Counted from the first letter of the stretch, positions 1 to 5,956 are shown. The stretch: DNA of 9,032 nt from Gammaproteobacteria bacterium (GCA_027001815.1 JALTLT010000472.1:1-9032); one strand, 5' to 3'. Notes: a model not told the origin generated them from the letters alone. Numbers and translations are program-made.

Positions 1-95
1 CGCAGGGCCACCTCGGGGAGCGTGGGGAGGGTGAGGCGATTGCGTTCGAGATCGTCGAGGATCTCTTCCATGAATTGCTGTTCTGTGGTTTCCAT
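1..95 (-). CDS. HDOD domain-containing protein, N-terminal fragment
   Basis: Only the first 31 codons are inside the window; the gene continues past the left edge. The start is an ATG (complement of 93-95) preceded by AGAGGA five bases upstream, a good ribosome binding site. The peptide opens with an acidic helix (METTEQQFMEEILDDLE) and then reads LTLPTLPEVALR. The LPxLPEVAxR string is the typical entry to an HDOD domain, a helical relative of HD phosphohydrolases that usually lacks phosphohydrolase metal ligands and acts as a signalling or regulatory module. The gene lies downstream of ygfZ on the same strand, but a 162-base repeat now separates them, so co-transcription is uncertain. Domains further along, such as GGDEF or EAL, cannot be seen. 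The family call rests on this short N-terminus. Confidence 0.75.
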   Translation of the reverse strand, partial: METTEQQFMEEILDDLERNRLTLPTLPEVAL

Positions 96-148
96 CCTGG
101 TCCTCTTCGGGTTGTGGTTGGCCGGCGTGCCTCGCCTCCCCCTCTTTG

Positions 149-318
149 CTAGCAGGCTGTTGAAAAACCCCGTTTTTCGGCAGCCTGTGGCGCGGTGCAG
201 GGATGCGCCGCCGTTTTCGATGACGACAAGTCATTGAAAACGTGAGGAAGCCGGAAATCGCATTTTCGGCTTCCGGAGTTGAAAAAGGCCAGGACGGCCT
301 TTTTCAACATCCTGCTAG
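149..318 (+). repeat. Structured repeat copy 1 (MITE-like), flanked by CTAG
   Basis: A 162-base unit (153-314) runs from CAGG to CCTG. Its ends are imperfect inverted repeats: CAGGCTGTTGAAAAA at 153-167 against the complement of 300-314, with one mismatch. The tetramer CTAG stands on both sides (149-152 and 315-318), which looks like a target duplication, although CTAG is itself a palindrome. Inside are five consecutive hairpins: 153-187, 193-210, 213-241, 246-274 and 278-308. A second copy lies at 1655-1790. It has no coding capacity, so it is most likely a non-autonomous element mobilised by a transposase encoded elsewhere, or a REP/BIME-like repeat. I could not assign it to a named IS family. 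The right-hand CTAG supplies the TAG stop of ygfZ. Confidence 0.8.
278..308 (-). terminator. Possible weak terminator of ygfZ inside repeat copy 1
   Basis: A perfect 13-base-pair hairpin (278-290 with 296-308, loop AGGAC) begins seven bases after the ygfZ stop. It has the layout A5-GGCC-loop-GGCC-T5, so on either strand a short GC stem is followed by five T. The GC core is only four pairs, which is weak for an intrinsic terminator. It is also an integral part of the repeat (the same hairpin is at 1754-1784), so any terminator role is incidental. Confidence 0.35.
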
Positions 319-1391
319 GACCCGCCCGCCGTCTCCTCCCTCTGCTCCGTCTCCGGAGCGGGATAGGGCAGTTCGAGGAACTGCAGACGAGGGCCGTTCT
401 CCTCCCAGAGAAAGACCTCGCCACGTTCCCGGCTGGCGATCTCCACCACCGCCAGCACTTCATAACCGCCGTCGGGCCCGGGCTGGGCGTCCACGATCCG
501 GCCGGCCCCCTGGCCGCTGCCGGAACCGGGTGCGACGAGCGGGTCGTTGGGGCGGGGTGCCCGCTCCGCGTCCACGTGGGCACGGTACATGCGCCGCTTG
601 AGCTTGCCCAGGTACTGCATCCGGGCCACCACCTCCTGGCCGGTGTAGCACCCCTTGCGGAAACTGACGCCGCCCACCTGGGGATAGTTGACCATCTGTG
701 GCACGAAGGCCTCGACGGTCTCGGGATAGATAGTCGGCAGGCCGGCGAAAATCTCCAGCAGTTTCCAGGCGGGGGTGCCGACGGGAGCGCAATAGACGTC
801 CAGCGCCTCCCAGTGGCGCTTCATCGGCTCCAGCTCGCCATAGATCTCGAAACGGGGATGGAGACCGGCCACCCGGACTACCGTCACCTGGTCGGTGGTG
901 ATCACGTCGTCCACCCCGACCGGTTCCGGGAGACCGGCCCGGGCCAGCTCCTCCTCCGCTTTCGGCCCCGACAGGCCGATCCGGACGAAGGCATCGCTGG
1001 CGTCCTCGAGGGTGACCTTGGACATGAGTACGAACATCCGCAGCCGTTTCAGGGTGGGATCGACCAGTTCATGGGGGAGGCGCAGGTACCAGGTCTCCCC
1101 GCGCCGGAAGATGCGGAAATTGGCCAGCAGCCGCCCCTTGGGACTGCAGATGCCGGATAGCTGACTGCGCGCCTCGCTCACCTCGCGGACGTCGTTGGTG
1201 AACTGGCCCTGCATGAAGGTCTCGGCGTCGGCCCCATGGACCTCGATCAGTCCATACCAGGAGAGGTCTGCGATCACGTCGCCGGCCACGCAGACGCGGC
1301 GTTCCCGTTCCGGGTTGCCGAAGCTCTCCACCACCTCTTCGTTCCATTCCGCGCCGCGGTTGGTCAGGAATTCCTTCCACTCGGGTTTCAT
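315..1391 (-). CDS. ygfZ: Folate-binding protein YgfZ (Fe-S cluster enzyme maintenance, GcvT/CAF17-like)
   Basis: The 358-residue product belongs to the YgfZ/IBA57-type family, related to the folate-binding T protein of glycine cleavage. These cytoplasmic proteins bind tetrahydrofolate and support assembly or repair of certain [4Fe-4S] enzymes. The family signature KGCYTGQE is at residues 246-253, with the conserved Cys at 248. The N-terminal folate-fold region carries FMQGQFTNDV (59-68) and SPKGRLLANFRIF (83-95), also typical. The ATG (complement of 1389-1391) is preceded by GGAAAGAG. It diverges from the sdh operon, whose distal genes sdhE and ygfX are the E. coli neighbours of ygfZ, so the grouping fits a role in Fe-S and flavoenzyme maturation. 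The last residues (about 345-358) look like a loose tail, and the TAG stop overlaps the CTAG at the repeat edge. Confidence 0.95.
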   Translation of the reverse strand: MKPEWKEFLTNRGAEWNEEVVESFGNPERERRVCVAGDVIADLSWYGLIEVHGADAETFMQGQFTNDVREVSEARSQLSGICSPKGRLLANFRIFRRGETWYLRLPHELVDPTLKRLRMFVLMSKVTLEDASDAFVRIGLSGPKAEEELARAGLPEPVGVDDVITTDQVTVVRVAGLHPRFEIYGELEPMKRHWEALDVYCAPVGTPAWKLLEIFAGLPTIYPETVEAFVPQMVNYPQVGGVSFRKGCYTGQEVVARMQYLGKLKRRMYRAHVDAERAPRPNDPLVAPGSGSGQGAGRIVDAQPGPDGGYEVLAVVEIASRERGEVFLWEENGPRLQFLELPYPAPETEQREETAGGS

Positions 1392-1588
1392 GATGGCTCT
1401 TTCCGTTGGTTGAGGGGGCGGATGCGGATCCCGCCCCCGTCGTGGATTCGATCGGATGCCGCTGTCGGACCGACCAGGGTAAGGATCGTCACCCAGGGCC
1501 TGCGTGGACCATGGGGGAGATGGCCAGTCGCTGAGCGCCCGGAGGGGAGCGGCGGACGGCCTGTTGCGCTCGCGGCCTCCGGTTCTCC
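1392..1588 (-). other. Long leader of ygfZ, no gene seen
   Basis: This is the stretch between the likely ygfZ promoter and its ATG, about 190 bases if the proposed start point near 1582 is right. It holds one clear GC-rich hairpin, GGGGGCGG (1414-1421) with CCGCCCCC (1431-1438) and a nine-base loop, beginning 22 bases upstream of the ATG. I see no known riboswitch consensus and no credible small gene; open frames across it lack ribosome binding sites and recognisable content. Confidence 0.4.
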
Positions 1589-1617
1589 ATGATAGTCAAT
1601 GGCCCAGGCCTTGTCAG
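1589..1617 (-). promoter_or_regulatory. Predicted sigma70-type promoter for ygfZ
   Basis: On the minus strand, CTGACA (complement of 1612-1617; five of six to TTGACA) is followed after exactly 17 bases by TATCAT (complement of 1589-1594; five of six to TATAAT). Transcription would start near 1582. A 10-base palindrome GCCGGCCGGC (1617-1626) touches the upstream edge of the -35 box and could be an operator or chance in GC-rich DNA. The promoter is about 40 bases from repeat copy 2. Confidence 0.55.
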
Positions 1618-1654
1618 CCGGCCGGCACGCCTGCAGGCCCGGTGGGCCCGATAA

Positions 1655-1790
1655 CAGGCGGTTGAAAAACACCGTTTTTCGGCAGCCTGTGCCACGGTGC
1701 ATGGATGCACCGCCGTTGTGAGGAAGCCGGAGATCGCATTTTCGGCTTCCGGCGTTGAAAAAGGCCAGGACGGCCTTTTTCAACATCCTG
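1655..1790 (+). repeat. Structured repeat copy 2 (shorter variant)
   Basis: This 136-base unit has the same orientation as the copy at 153-314 and is nearly identical to it, apart from a clean 26-base deletion and scattered substitutions. It runs from CAGG to CCTG. Four hairpins remain: 1655-1689, 1695-1712, 1722-1750 and 1754-1784; the third hairpin of copy 1 is the missing 26 bases. No duplication flanks this copy (ATAA on the left, ACAC on the right). It lies in the divergent ygfZ-sdhC gap. Its last hairpin resembles a weak bidirectional terminator, so sdh transcription probably starts downstream of about 1785 or reads through it. Confidence 0.8.
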
Positions 1791-1966
1791 ACACGCGAAG
1801 CGCTCCGGGCGATTCCCGTGCAGCGGGAACCGCACATTGGCCGATCCCGGCAGGGCGGCAACCGGCGGCCGGAGAAACCACCTTGTATGTGTCCCGACCA
1901 CCATCTAAGCTTGGCATAACCGACGAGAAGACGCGGTCACGACACCCAGAGGAGATCAACCATCCG
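1791..1966 (+). promoter_or_regulatory. Leader and presumed promoter region of the sdh operon
   Basis: These 176 bases lie between repeat copy 2 and sdhC and should carry the operon promoter, but I find no convincing -35/-10 pair. TTGTAT at 1883-1888 and GCATAAC near 1914-1920 are the best AT-rich words, and their spacing is wrong for one promoter. A small hairpin TTCCCG/CGGGAA spans 1813-1829. AGGAG at 1950-1954, 12 bases before the ATG, is the sdhC ribosome binding site. Confidence 0.4.
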
Positions 1967-2350
1967 ATGCCCATGACCCCCGTGGCCCGACCCCGCTTTC
2001 TCAACCTGCTCCAGATCCGTTTCCCCGTCCCCGCGGTGATCTCCATCATGCACCGCGCCAGCGGTGCCGCCCTGCTCCTCTCGATCCCCCTGATGTTGTG
2101 GTTGCTGGACCGCTCGCTGGAGAGCGAGTCCGGCTTCCATGAGGTGCTCTCCCTGCTGGGATCGCCTGGAGGAAGAGTCCTCCTCTTCCTGCTGTTGTGG
2201 GCCCTCTCCCATCATCTGCTGGCCGGTATCCGTTACCTGCTCATCGATGTGGAGGTAGGGGTGGAGAAGAGCGCCGCGCGGCGTTCCGCCTGGCTGGTGG
2301 CCTTCGGCGCCCCGCTTCTGGCCCTGCTGCTGACCGGGGCTCTCACATGA
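1967..2350 (+). CDS. sdhC: Succinate dehydrogenase cytochrome b556 subunit
   Basis: A 127-residue membrane anchor of complex II, which with SdhD holds heme b and the ubiquinone site in the inner membrane. Three hydrophobic segments fall at about 23-45, 68-90 and 107-126. The N-terminal HRASG motif (29-33) matches the quinone-site HRxSG of the family. SHHLLAGIRYLLID (81-94) is the heme-binding helix; by alignment with E. coli SdhC, His83 corresponds to heme ligand His84. The ATG at 1967 has AGGAG 12 bases upstream. The frame stays open upstream into repeat copy 2, but that extension does not look like SdhC, and the chosen start gives the usual family length. A second ATG six bases later (1973) is possible. 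The stop overlaps the sdhD start as ATGA. Confidence 0.95.
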   Translation: MPMTPVARPRFLNLLQIRFPVPAVISIMHRASGAALLLSIPLMLWLLDRSLESESGFHEVLSLLGSPGGRVLLFLLLWALSHHLLAGIRYLLIDVEVGVEKSAARRSAWLVAFGAPLLALLLTGALT

Positions 2351-2685
2351 CCCGGCGGGCGCAAGGCCTCAACGGCTGGCTGCTGCAGCGCCTGAGCGCC
2401 GCCTGGCTCGGGCTCTACGCCATCTTCTTCCTCGCCCTCCTGCTGGTCTCGCCGCCGCCGGATCATGCCGCCTGGAGGGGCTGGATGGCCGAGCCTCCGA
2501 TGGCCGTCGCCACCCTCGTCACGCTGCTGCTGCTGCTGGTGCACGCCTGGATCGGCGGGCGGGACATCATCCAGGACTATCTCCATCCGCTGGCCGCACG
2601 GGGGGTGGCCCTCTCGCTGCTGGGGCTGGCGCTGCTCGCCTGCGGCGCCTGGGCGCTGCTGATCGTGGTGGGGGTGGCCACATGA
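2347..2685 (+). CDS. sdhD: Succinate dehydrogenase hydrophobic membrane anchor subunit
   Basis: A 112-residue second anchor subunit of complex II with three membrane segments at about 18-35, 52-69 and 86-110. The motif LVHAWIGGRDIIQDYLHPL (64-82) is diagnostic: His66 matches the heme b ligand of E. coli SdhD (His71), and Asp77-Tyr78 match the Asp-Tyr pair at the ubiquinone site. The start ATG overlaps the sdhC stop by ATGA, implying translational coupling. The open frame begins 50 codons earlier inside sdhC, but that part is out-of-frame sdhC sequence. Its stop overlaps the sdhA start in the same way. Confidence 0.95.
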   Translation: MTRRAQGLNGWLLQRLSAAWLGLYAIFFLALLLVSPPPDHAAWRGWMAEPPMAVATLVTLLLLLVHAWIGGRDIIQDYLHPLAARGVALSLLGLALLACGAWALLIVVGVAT

Positions 2686-4442
2686 ATGTCGAGCGGAGGA
2701 AGTTCGATGCCCTGATCATCGGTGCCGGCGGGGGTGGCCTGCGGGCGGCCCTGCAACTGGCACGTGCCGATGCCCAGGTGGCGGTGGTCTCCAAGGTCTT
2801 TCCCACCCGCTCCCATACGGTGGCCGCCCAGGGGGGGGTCAATGCCGCGCTGGCCAATGTGTTGCCCGACAACTGGCACTGGCACATGTTCGACACGGTG
2901 AAGGGGAGCGACTACCTGGGGGATCAGGATGCCATCGAGTACATGTGCCGGGCCGCTCCCAAGGCGGTCTACGAGCTGGAGCATGCGGGGGTCCCCTTCT
3001 CCCGGCTGGAGAACGGCCGGATCTATCAGCGCGCCTTCGGTGGCCAGAGCCAGGACTTCGGCGGCGAGCAGGCGGCCCGTACCTGTGCCGCCGCCGACCG
3101 GACCGGCCACGCCATCCTCCACACCCTCTATCAGCAGAACATCCGTGCCCGCACCCATTTCTTCGACGAGTACTTCGCCATCGACCTGATCCGGGATCGG
3201 GAGGGGTATGTGCTGGGGGCCCTGGTGATGTCCATCGAGAGCGGCGAGTGCCTCCTCATCGAGGCCAAGGCGACCCTCATCGCCACCGGCGGCGCCGGCC
3301 AGCTCTTCCGCACCTGCACCAATGCCCTGATCAACACCGGCGACGGCATCGCCATGGCGATGCGTGCGGGAGTGCCGGCCCAGGACATGGAGTTCTTCCA
3401 GTTCCACCCCACCGGTATCGCCGGCAAGGGGATGTTGATCACGGAGGGGGCACGGGGAGAGGGGGGCTACCTGATCAACCGCGAGGGCGAGCGATTCATG
3501 GAGCGCTACGCCCCCCACGCCCGGGATCTCGCCAGTCGGGACGTGGTGGCCCGGGCGATCGCCACCGAGGTGCGCGAGGGACGCGGCTGTGGCCCGGAGG
3601 GGGACCACGTGCTGTTGAAGGTGGACCACCTGGGCGAGGAGGTGGTGGCCAAGCGCCTGCCCGGCATCCGCGAGCTGGCGCTCACCTTCCTGCACATCGA
3701 TCCGGCGAAGGAGCCGATCCCGGTCTACCCGACCGCCCACTACACCATGGGCGGTATCCCCACCAACCGTTTCGGCCAGGTGGTGGCCCCGGTACGCCAC
3801 GGCCCGGAGGAGCCGGTGCCCGGTCTCTACGCCGCCGGCGAATGTGCCTGTGTCTCGGTCCACGGGGCCAACCGGCTCGGCGGCAACTCGCTGCTCGACA
3901 TCATCGTCTTCGGCCGCGCGGCGGCCAGGCACATCGTCGGTTTCCTGCAGGAGAACCGTTATCACCGTCCTCTCGAACGTGAATCGGTGGAACGGGCCCT
4001 GGAGCACCGTGCCCGCTGGGACCGGAAGGGCAAGGGCGAGCCGGTGGCGGAGATCCGGCGGGAGCTGCGCAAGGTGATGGAGGAGCACTGTGGGGTGTTC
4101 CGCGACCAGCAGGTGTTGAGCGAGGGTCTGGACAAGGTGAAGGCGCTGGCCGAGCGGCTGCAGGAGGCGGTGATCAGCGACCACAGCCGGATCTTCAACA
4201 CCGCCCGGGTGGAGGCGATGGAGACCGAGAACCTGATGGATCTGGCCCTGGCGACGGTCACCTCGGCACTGGCCCGTACCGAGAGTCGCGGGGCCCACAG
4301 CCGCATCGACTTCCCCGAGCGCGACGACGAGAACTGGATGAAACACACCCTCTGCTTCGCCGACGGCCGGCTCGACTACAAGCCGGTGCGTACGCGGCCG
4401 CTCACCGTCGACCCCTTCCCGCCGAAACCGCGTGTCTACTGA
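2682..4442 (+). CDS. sdhA: Succinate dehydrogenase flavoprotein subunit
   Basis: The 586-residue catalytic subunit oxidises succinate to fumarate on the cytoplasmic face, passing electrons through covalent FAD to SdhB. The Rossmann dinucleotide motif IIGAGGGGLRAAL is at 12-24. SHTVAAQGG (44-52) contains His45, the residue that carries covalent FAD. Active-site residues line up with E. coli SdhA: His242 in HPTG, Glu255 in TEGARGEGG, Arg286, His353 and Arg398 in HGANRLGGNSLLD. The C-terminal capping domain ends with DGRLDYKPV. The length equals the usual 585-590. The ATG overlaps the sdhD stop (ATGA), so translation is probably coupled. Nothing is missing or broken. The opposite strand has a long open frame here that is a codon-bias shadow. 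Confidence 0.99.
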   Translation: MNVERRKFDALIIGAGGGGLRAALQLARADAQVAVVSKVFPTRSHTVAAQGGVNAALANVLPDNWHWHMFDTVKGSDYLGDQDAIEYMCRAAPKAVYELEHAGVPFSRLENGRIYQRAFGGQSQDFGGEQAARTCAAADRTGHAILHTLYQQNIRARTHFFDEYFAIDLIRDREGYVLGALVMSIESGECLLIEAKATLIATGGAGQLFRTCTNALINTGDGIAMAMRAGVPAQDMEFFQFHPTGIAGKGMLITEGARGEGGYLINREGERFMERYAPHARDLASRDVVARAIATEVREGRGCGPEGDHVLLKVDHLGEEVVAKRLPGIRELALTFLHIDPAKEPIPVYPTAHYTMGGIPTNRFGQVVAPVRHGPEEPVPGLYAAGECACVSVHGANRLGGNSLLDIIVFGRAAARHIVGFLQENRYHRPLERESVERALEHRARWDRKGKGEPVAEIRRELRKVMEEHCGVFRDQQVLSEGLDKVKALAERLQEAVISDHSRIFNTARVEAMETENLMDLALATVTSALARTESRGAHSRIDFPERDDENWMKHTLCFADGRLDYKPVRTRPLTVDPFPPKPRVY

Positions 4443-4455
4443 ACCGGAAGCGACC

Positions 4456-5157
4456 ATGCCGATGCGCTTTTCCATCTACCGTTACGACCCCGATCGCGAT
4501 GCCAGGCCGCACATGCAGGAGTACGAGCTGGCGGAGGTGCGGCCCGGCATGATGCTGCTGGAGGCGCTCATCGAGCTGAAACGGCAGGACGAGAGCCTCG
4601 GCTTCCGTCGCTCCTGTCAGGAGGGGGTGTGCGGTTCCGATGCCATGAACATCAACGGTCGCAACGGCCTGGCCTGCATCACGCCCCTAAAGGATCTGAA
4701 GGAGCCGGTCACCCTGCGGCCGTTGCCGGGGATGCCGGTGATCCGTGACCTGATCGTCGACATGGAGCCCTTCTACCGCCAGTATCGGGCGGTGAAGCCG
4801 TGGCTGACGGGAGAGACCCCGGAGGTGGAGCGGGAGCAGTTGCAGAGCCCGGAAGAGCGTGAGCGGCTGGATGGCCTCTACGAGTGCATTCTCTGCGCCT
4901 GCTGCTCCACCTCCTGCCCCTCGTTCTGGTGGAACCCGGAGCGCTTTCTGGGGCCTGCGGCCCTGCTTCAGGCATGGCGGTTCCTCGCCGACAGCCGCGA
5001 TCAGGCCACCGACCAGCGCCTTTCGCTGCTGGAGGGCAACTACAGGCTGTTCCGCTGCCACACCATCATGAACTGTGTGGAGGTGTGCCCCAAGGGGCTC
5101 AATCCGACCCGGGCGATCGGCCGCATCAAGGCCCTGATGGTGAAGAAGAGTGTCTGA
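4456..5157 (+). CDS. sdhB: Succinate dehydrogenase iron-sulfur subunit
   Basis: The 233-residue product closely matches E. coli SdhB (238 aa) along its whole length. It carries electrons from FAD to quinone through three clusters. The [2Fe-2S] ligands are Cys54, Cys59, Asp62 and Cys74 in SCQEGVCGSDAMN and LACIT. The [4Fe-4S] ligands are Cys144, Cys147, Cys150 and Cys211, and the [3Fe-4S] ligands are Cys154, Cys201 and Cys207. I chose ATG 4456 because GGAAG lies six bases upstream and the product then starts MPMRFSIYRYDPD, like E. coli. A GTG at 4432 overlapping the sdhA end would add eight residues. The gap to sdhA is 13 bases, so it belongs to the same transcript. Confidence 0.97.
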   Translation: MPMRFSIYRYDPDRDARPHMQEYELAEVRPGMMLLEALIELKRQDESLGFRRSCQEGVCGSDAMNINGRNGLACITPLKDLKEPVTLRPLPGMPVIRDLIVDMEPFYRQYRAVKPWLTGETPEVEREQLQSPEERERLDGLYECILCACCSTSCPSFWWNPERFLGPAALLQAWRFLADSRDQATDQRLSLLEGNYRLFRCHTIMNCVEVCPKGLNPTRAIGRIKALMVKKSV

Positions 5158-5179
5158 GAGGGGTGTTCAGCCACCGGCC

Positions 5180-5437
5180 ATGGCGGCCGATAGGGGGGAG
5201 GAGCGGCGACGGATCGCCTGGCGCTGTCGCCGCGGGATGCTGGAGCTGGACCTGCTGTTGCAAGGTTTTCTCCGGCGGGGCTATGATGACCTCACGGCAG
5301 AGGAACGGGAGAGCTTCCTGACCCTGCTGGAGTTTCCCGACAATCCGCTGCTGGAAGTGCTGATGGGCCGCCAGGAGGCGGTCGAACCGGAGATCGCCCG
5401 TGTCGTCCGAAAGATCCGATCCGCCGCTGCGGCTTGA
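5180..5437 (+). CDS. sdhE: FAD assembly factor SdhE (YgfY/CptB)
   Basis: A small acidic cytoplasmic protein of 85 residues, close to the 88 of E. coli SdhE. The family motif RGxxE appears as RRGMLELD (17-24), with Arg18, Gly19 and Glu22 matching the residues needed for binding SdhA; LLEFPDNPLLEVLMG is also typical. SdhE assists covalent attachment of FAD to SdhA, so its place right after sdhB in the operon is functionally direct. The start is not certain. ATG 5180 gives the family length but its AGGGG is 16 bases upstream. A GTG at 5150, overlapping the sdhB end by eight bases, would add ten residues. Its 3' end overlaps ygfX by 38 bases. The reported antitoxin role (CptB) is a less settled alternative view of the same protein. 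Confidence 0.93.
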   Translation: MAADRGEERRRIAWRCRRGMLELDLLLQGFLRRGYDDLTAEERESFLTLLEFPDNPLLEVLMGRQEAVEPEIARVVRKIRSAAAA

Positions 5438-5846
5438 GCCGCGCGCCTCGCGCATTCTCGCCCTGCTGCTGCTGCTGGTCCACGGTGCGGCGATGGTGGC
5501 GGTCGCCCCACTCGATCTCCAGCCCTGGTTCAAGGCCCTGCTGGTCTCCGGGGTGGTGATGAACCTCTACATCCAGTTCAATACCCATGTGCTGGGGCGG
5601 AGTGCCCGCTCCATCCTGCTTCTTGTCTGGGAACCGGAGGGAGACTGGACCCTCATCTCCGCGGCCGGGGAGGAGTTCAAGGCACGCCTCCTGGACAGCA
5701 GTTACCTCCTTCCCCGCATCCAGGTACTCAATTTCCGTACCGAGCACCATGGCCGACGAAGCTTCTTCGTCATGCCCGACTCCCTTCCCCCTTCGGTGCA
5801 GCACCGCCTCATGCTGCGCCTCCGCCTCGAAGGCAGCGGCCGCTGA
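5400..5846 (+). CDS. ygfX: YgfX-type membrane protein (CptA family), partner of SdhE
   Basis: A 148-residue protein with two adjacent N-terminal membrane segments (about 19-37 and 43-60) followed by a soluble part beginning LLLVWEPEGDWTLISAAG and containing a Trp-rich strand. This architecture, size and position directly after sdhE match the YgfX family (E. coli 135 aa). It starts at GTG 5400, inside sdhE, with GGAGA seven bases upstream, a strong site that supports the overlap. In E. coli, YgfX has been reported as an inhibitor of FtsZ and MreB polymerisation with SdhE as antitoxin, but its physiological role is unsettled. Placement in an sdh operon argues for a job tied to SdhE or complex II. 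The family call rests on topology plus context, since the sequence is poorly conserved. Confidence 0.8.
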   Translation: MSSERSDPPLRLEPRASRILALLLLLVHGAAMVAVAPLDLQPWFKALLVSGVVMNLYIQFNTHVLGRSARSILLLVWEPEGDWTLISAAGEEFKARLLDSSYLLPRIQVLNFRTEHHGRRSFFVMPDSLPPSVQHRLMLRLRLEGSGR

Positions 5847-5856
5847 ACGCAATTTT

Positions 5857-5956
5857 CGGGCTGGCAGCCTGTCGGACTTTGACAGGCGGTCAGGTTCTGG
5901 TGCTTTCCGCGGGGCGGAGTGACCTTCAGCTTGAAGTCCGACAGGCTGCCAGCCCG
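5857..5956. repeat. 100-base palindromic element with perfect 23-base arms
   Basis: Positions 5857-5879 and 5934-5956 are perfect inverted repeats of each other (23 of 23), separated by 54 bases. A second, smaller hairpin is nested at 5867-5887 (GCCTGTC/GACAGGC), and GGTCA/TGACC (5888-5892 and 5920-5924) can extend the large stem. It fills the gap between the convergent ygfX and fba genes, starting 10 bases after the ygfX stop and ending 29 bases from the fba stop. Neither side has a T run after the stem, so it is not a standard intrinsic terminator, but the structure could stop or stabilise transcripts from both operons. No flanking target duplication is visible. Confidence 0.85.

Noticed and set aside
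279..1160. A 293-codon plus-strand open frame from the repeat into ygfZ
   Set aside because: It is a shadow of ygfZ, which has the KGCYTGQE signature on the other strand.
149..1790. CRISPR array or attachment sites
   Set aside because: There are only two long copies separated by a gene, with no regular spacers, no cas genes and no integrase.
1883..1920. sdh promoter from TTGTAT to CATAAC
   Set aside because: The 26-base spacing is incompatible with a sigma70 promoter, and other pairings match poorly.
1697..1966. N-terminal extension of sdhC by 90 codons into repeat copy 2
   Set aside because: The extension translates repeat DNA and leader, does not resemble SdhC, and ATG 1967 with AGGAG gives the normal length.
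2577..4475. A 632-codon open frame on the minus strand across sdhA
   Set aside because: It is antisense to an unmistakable sdhA, has no recognisable domain, and is the expected by-product of high GC and third-position bias.
5180..5846. Calling sdhE-ygfX a toxin-antitoxin module (CptBA)
   Set aside because: The operon position after sdhB and the RGxxE motif favour the flavinylation role; the toxin claim comes from E. coli overexpression and nothing here supports it specifically.
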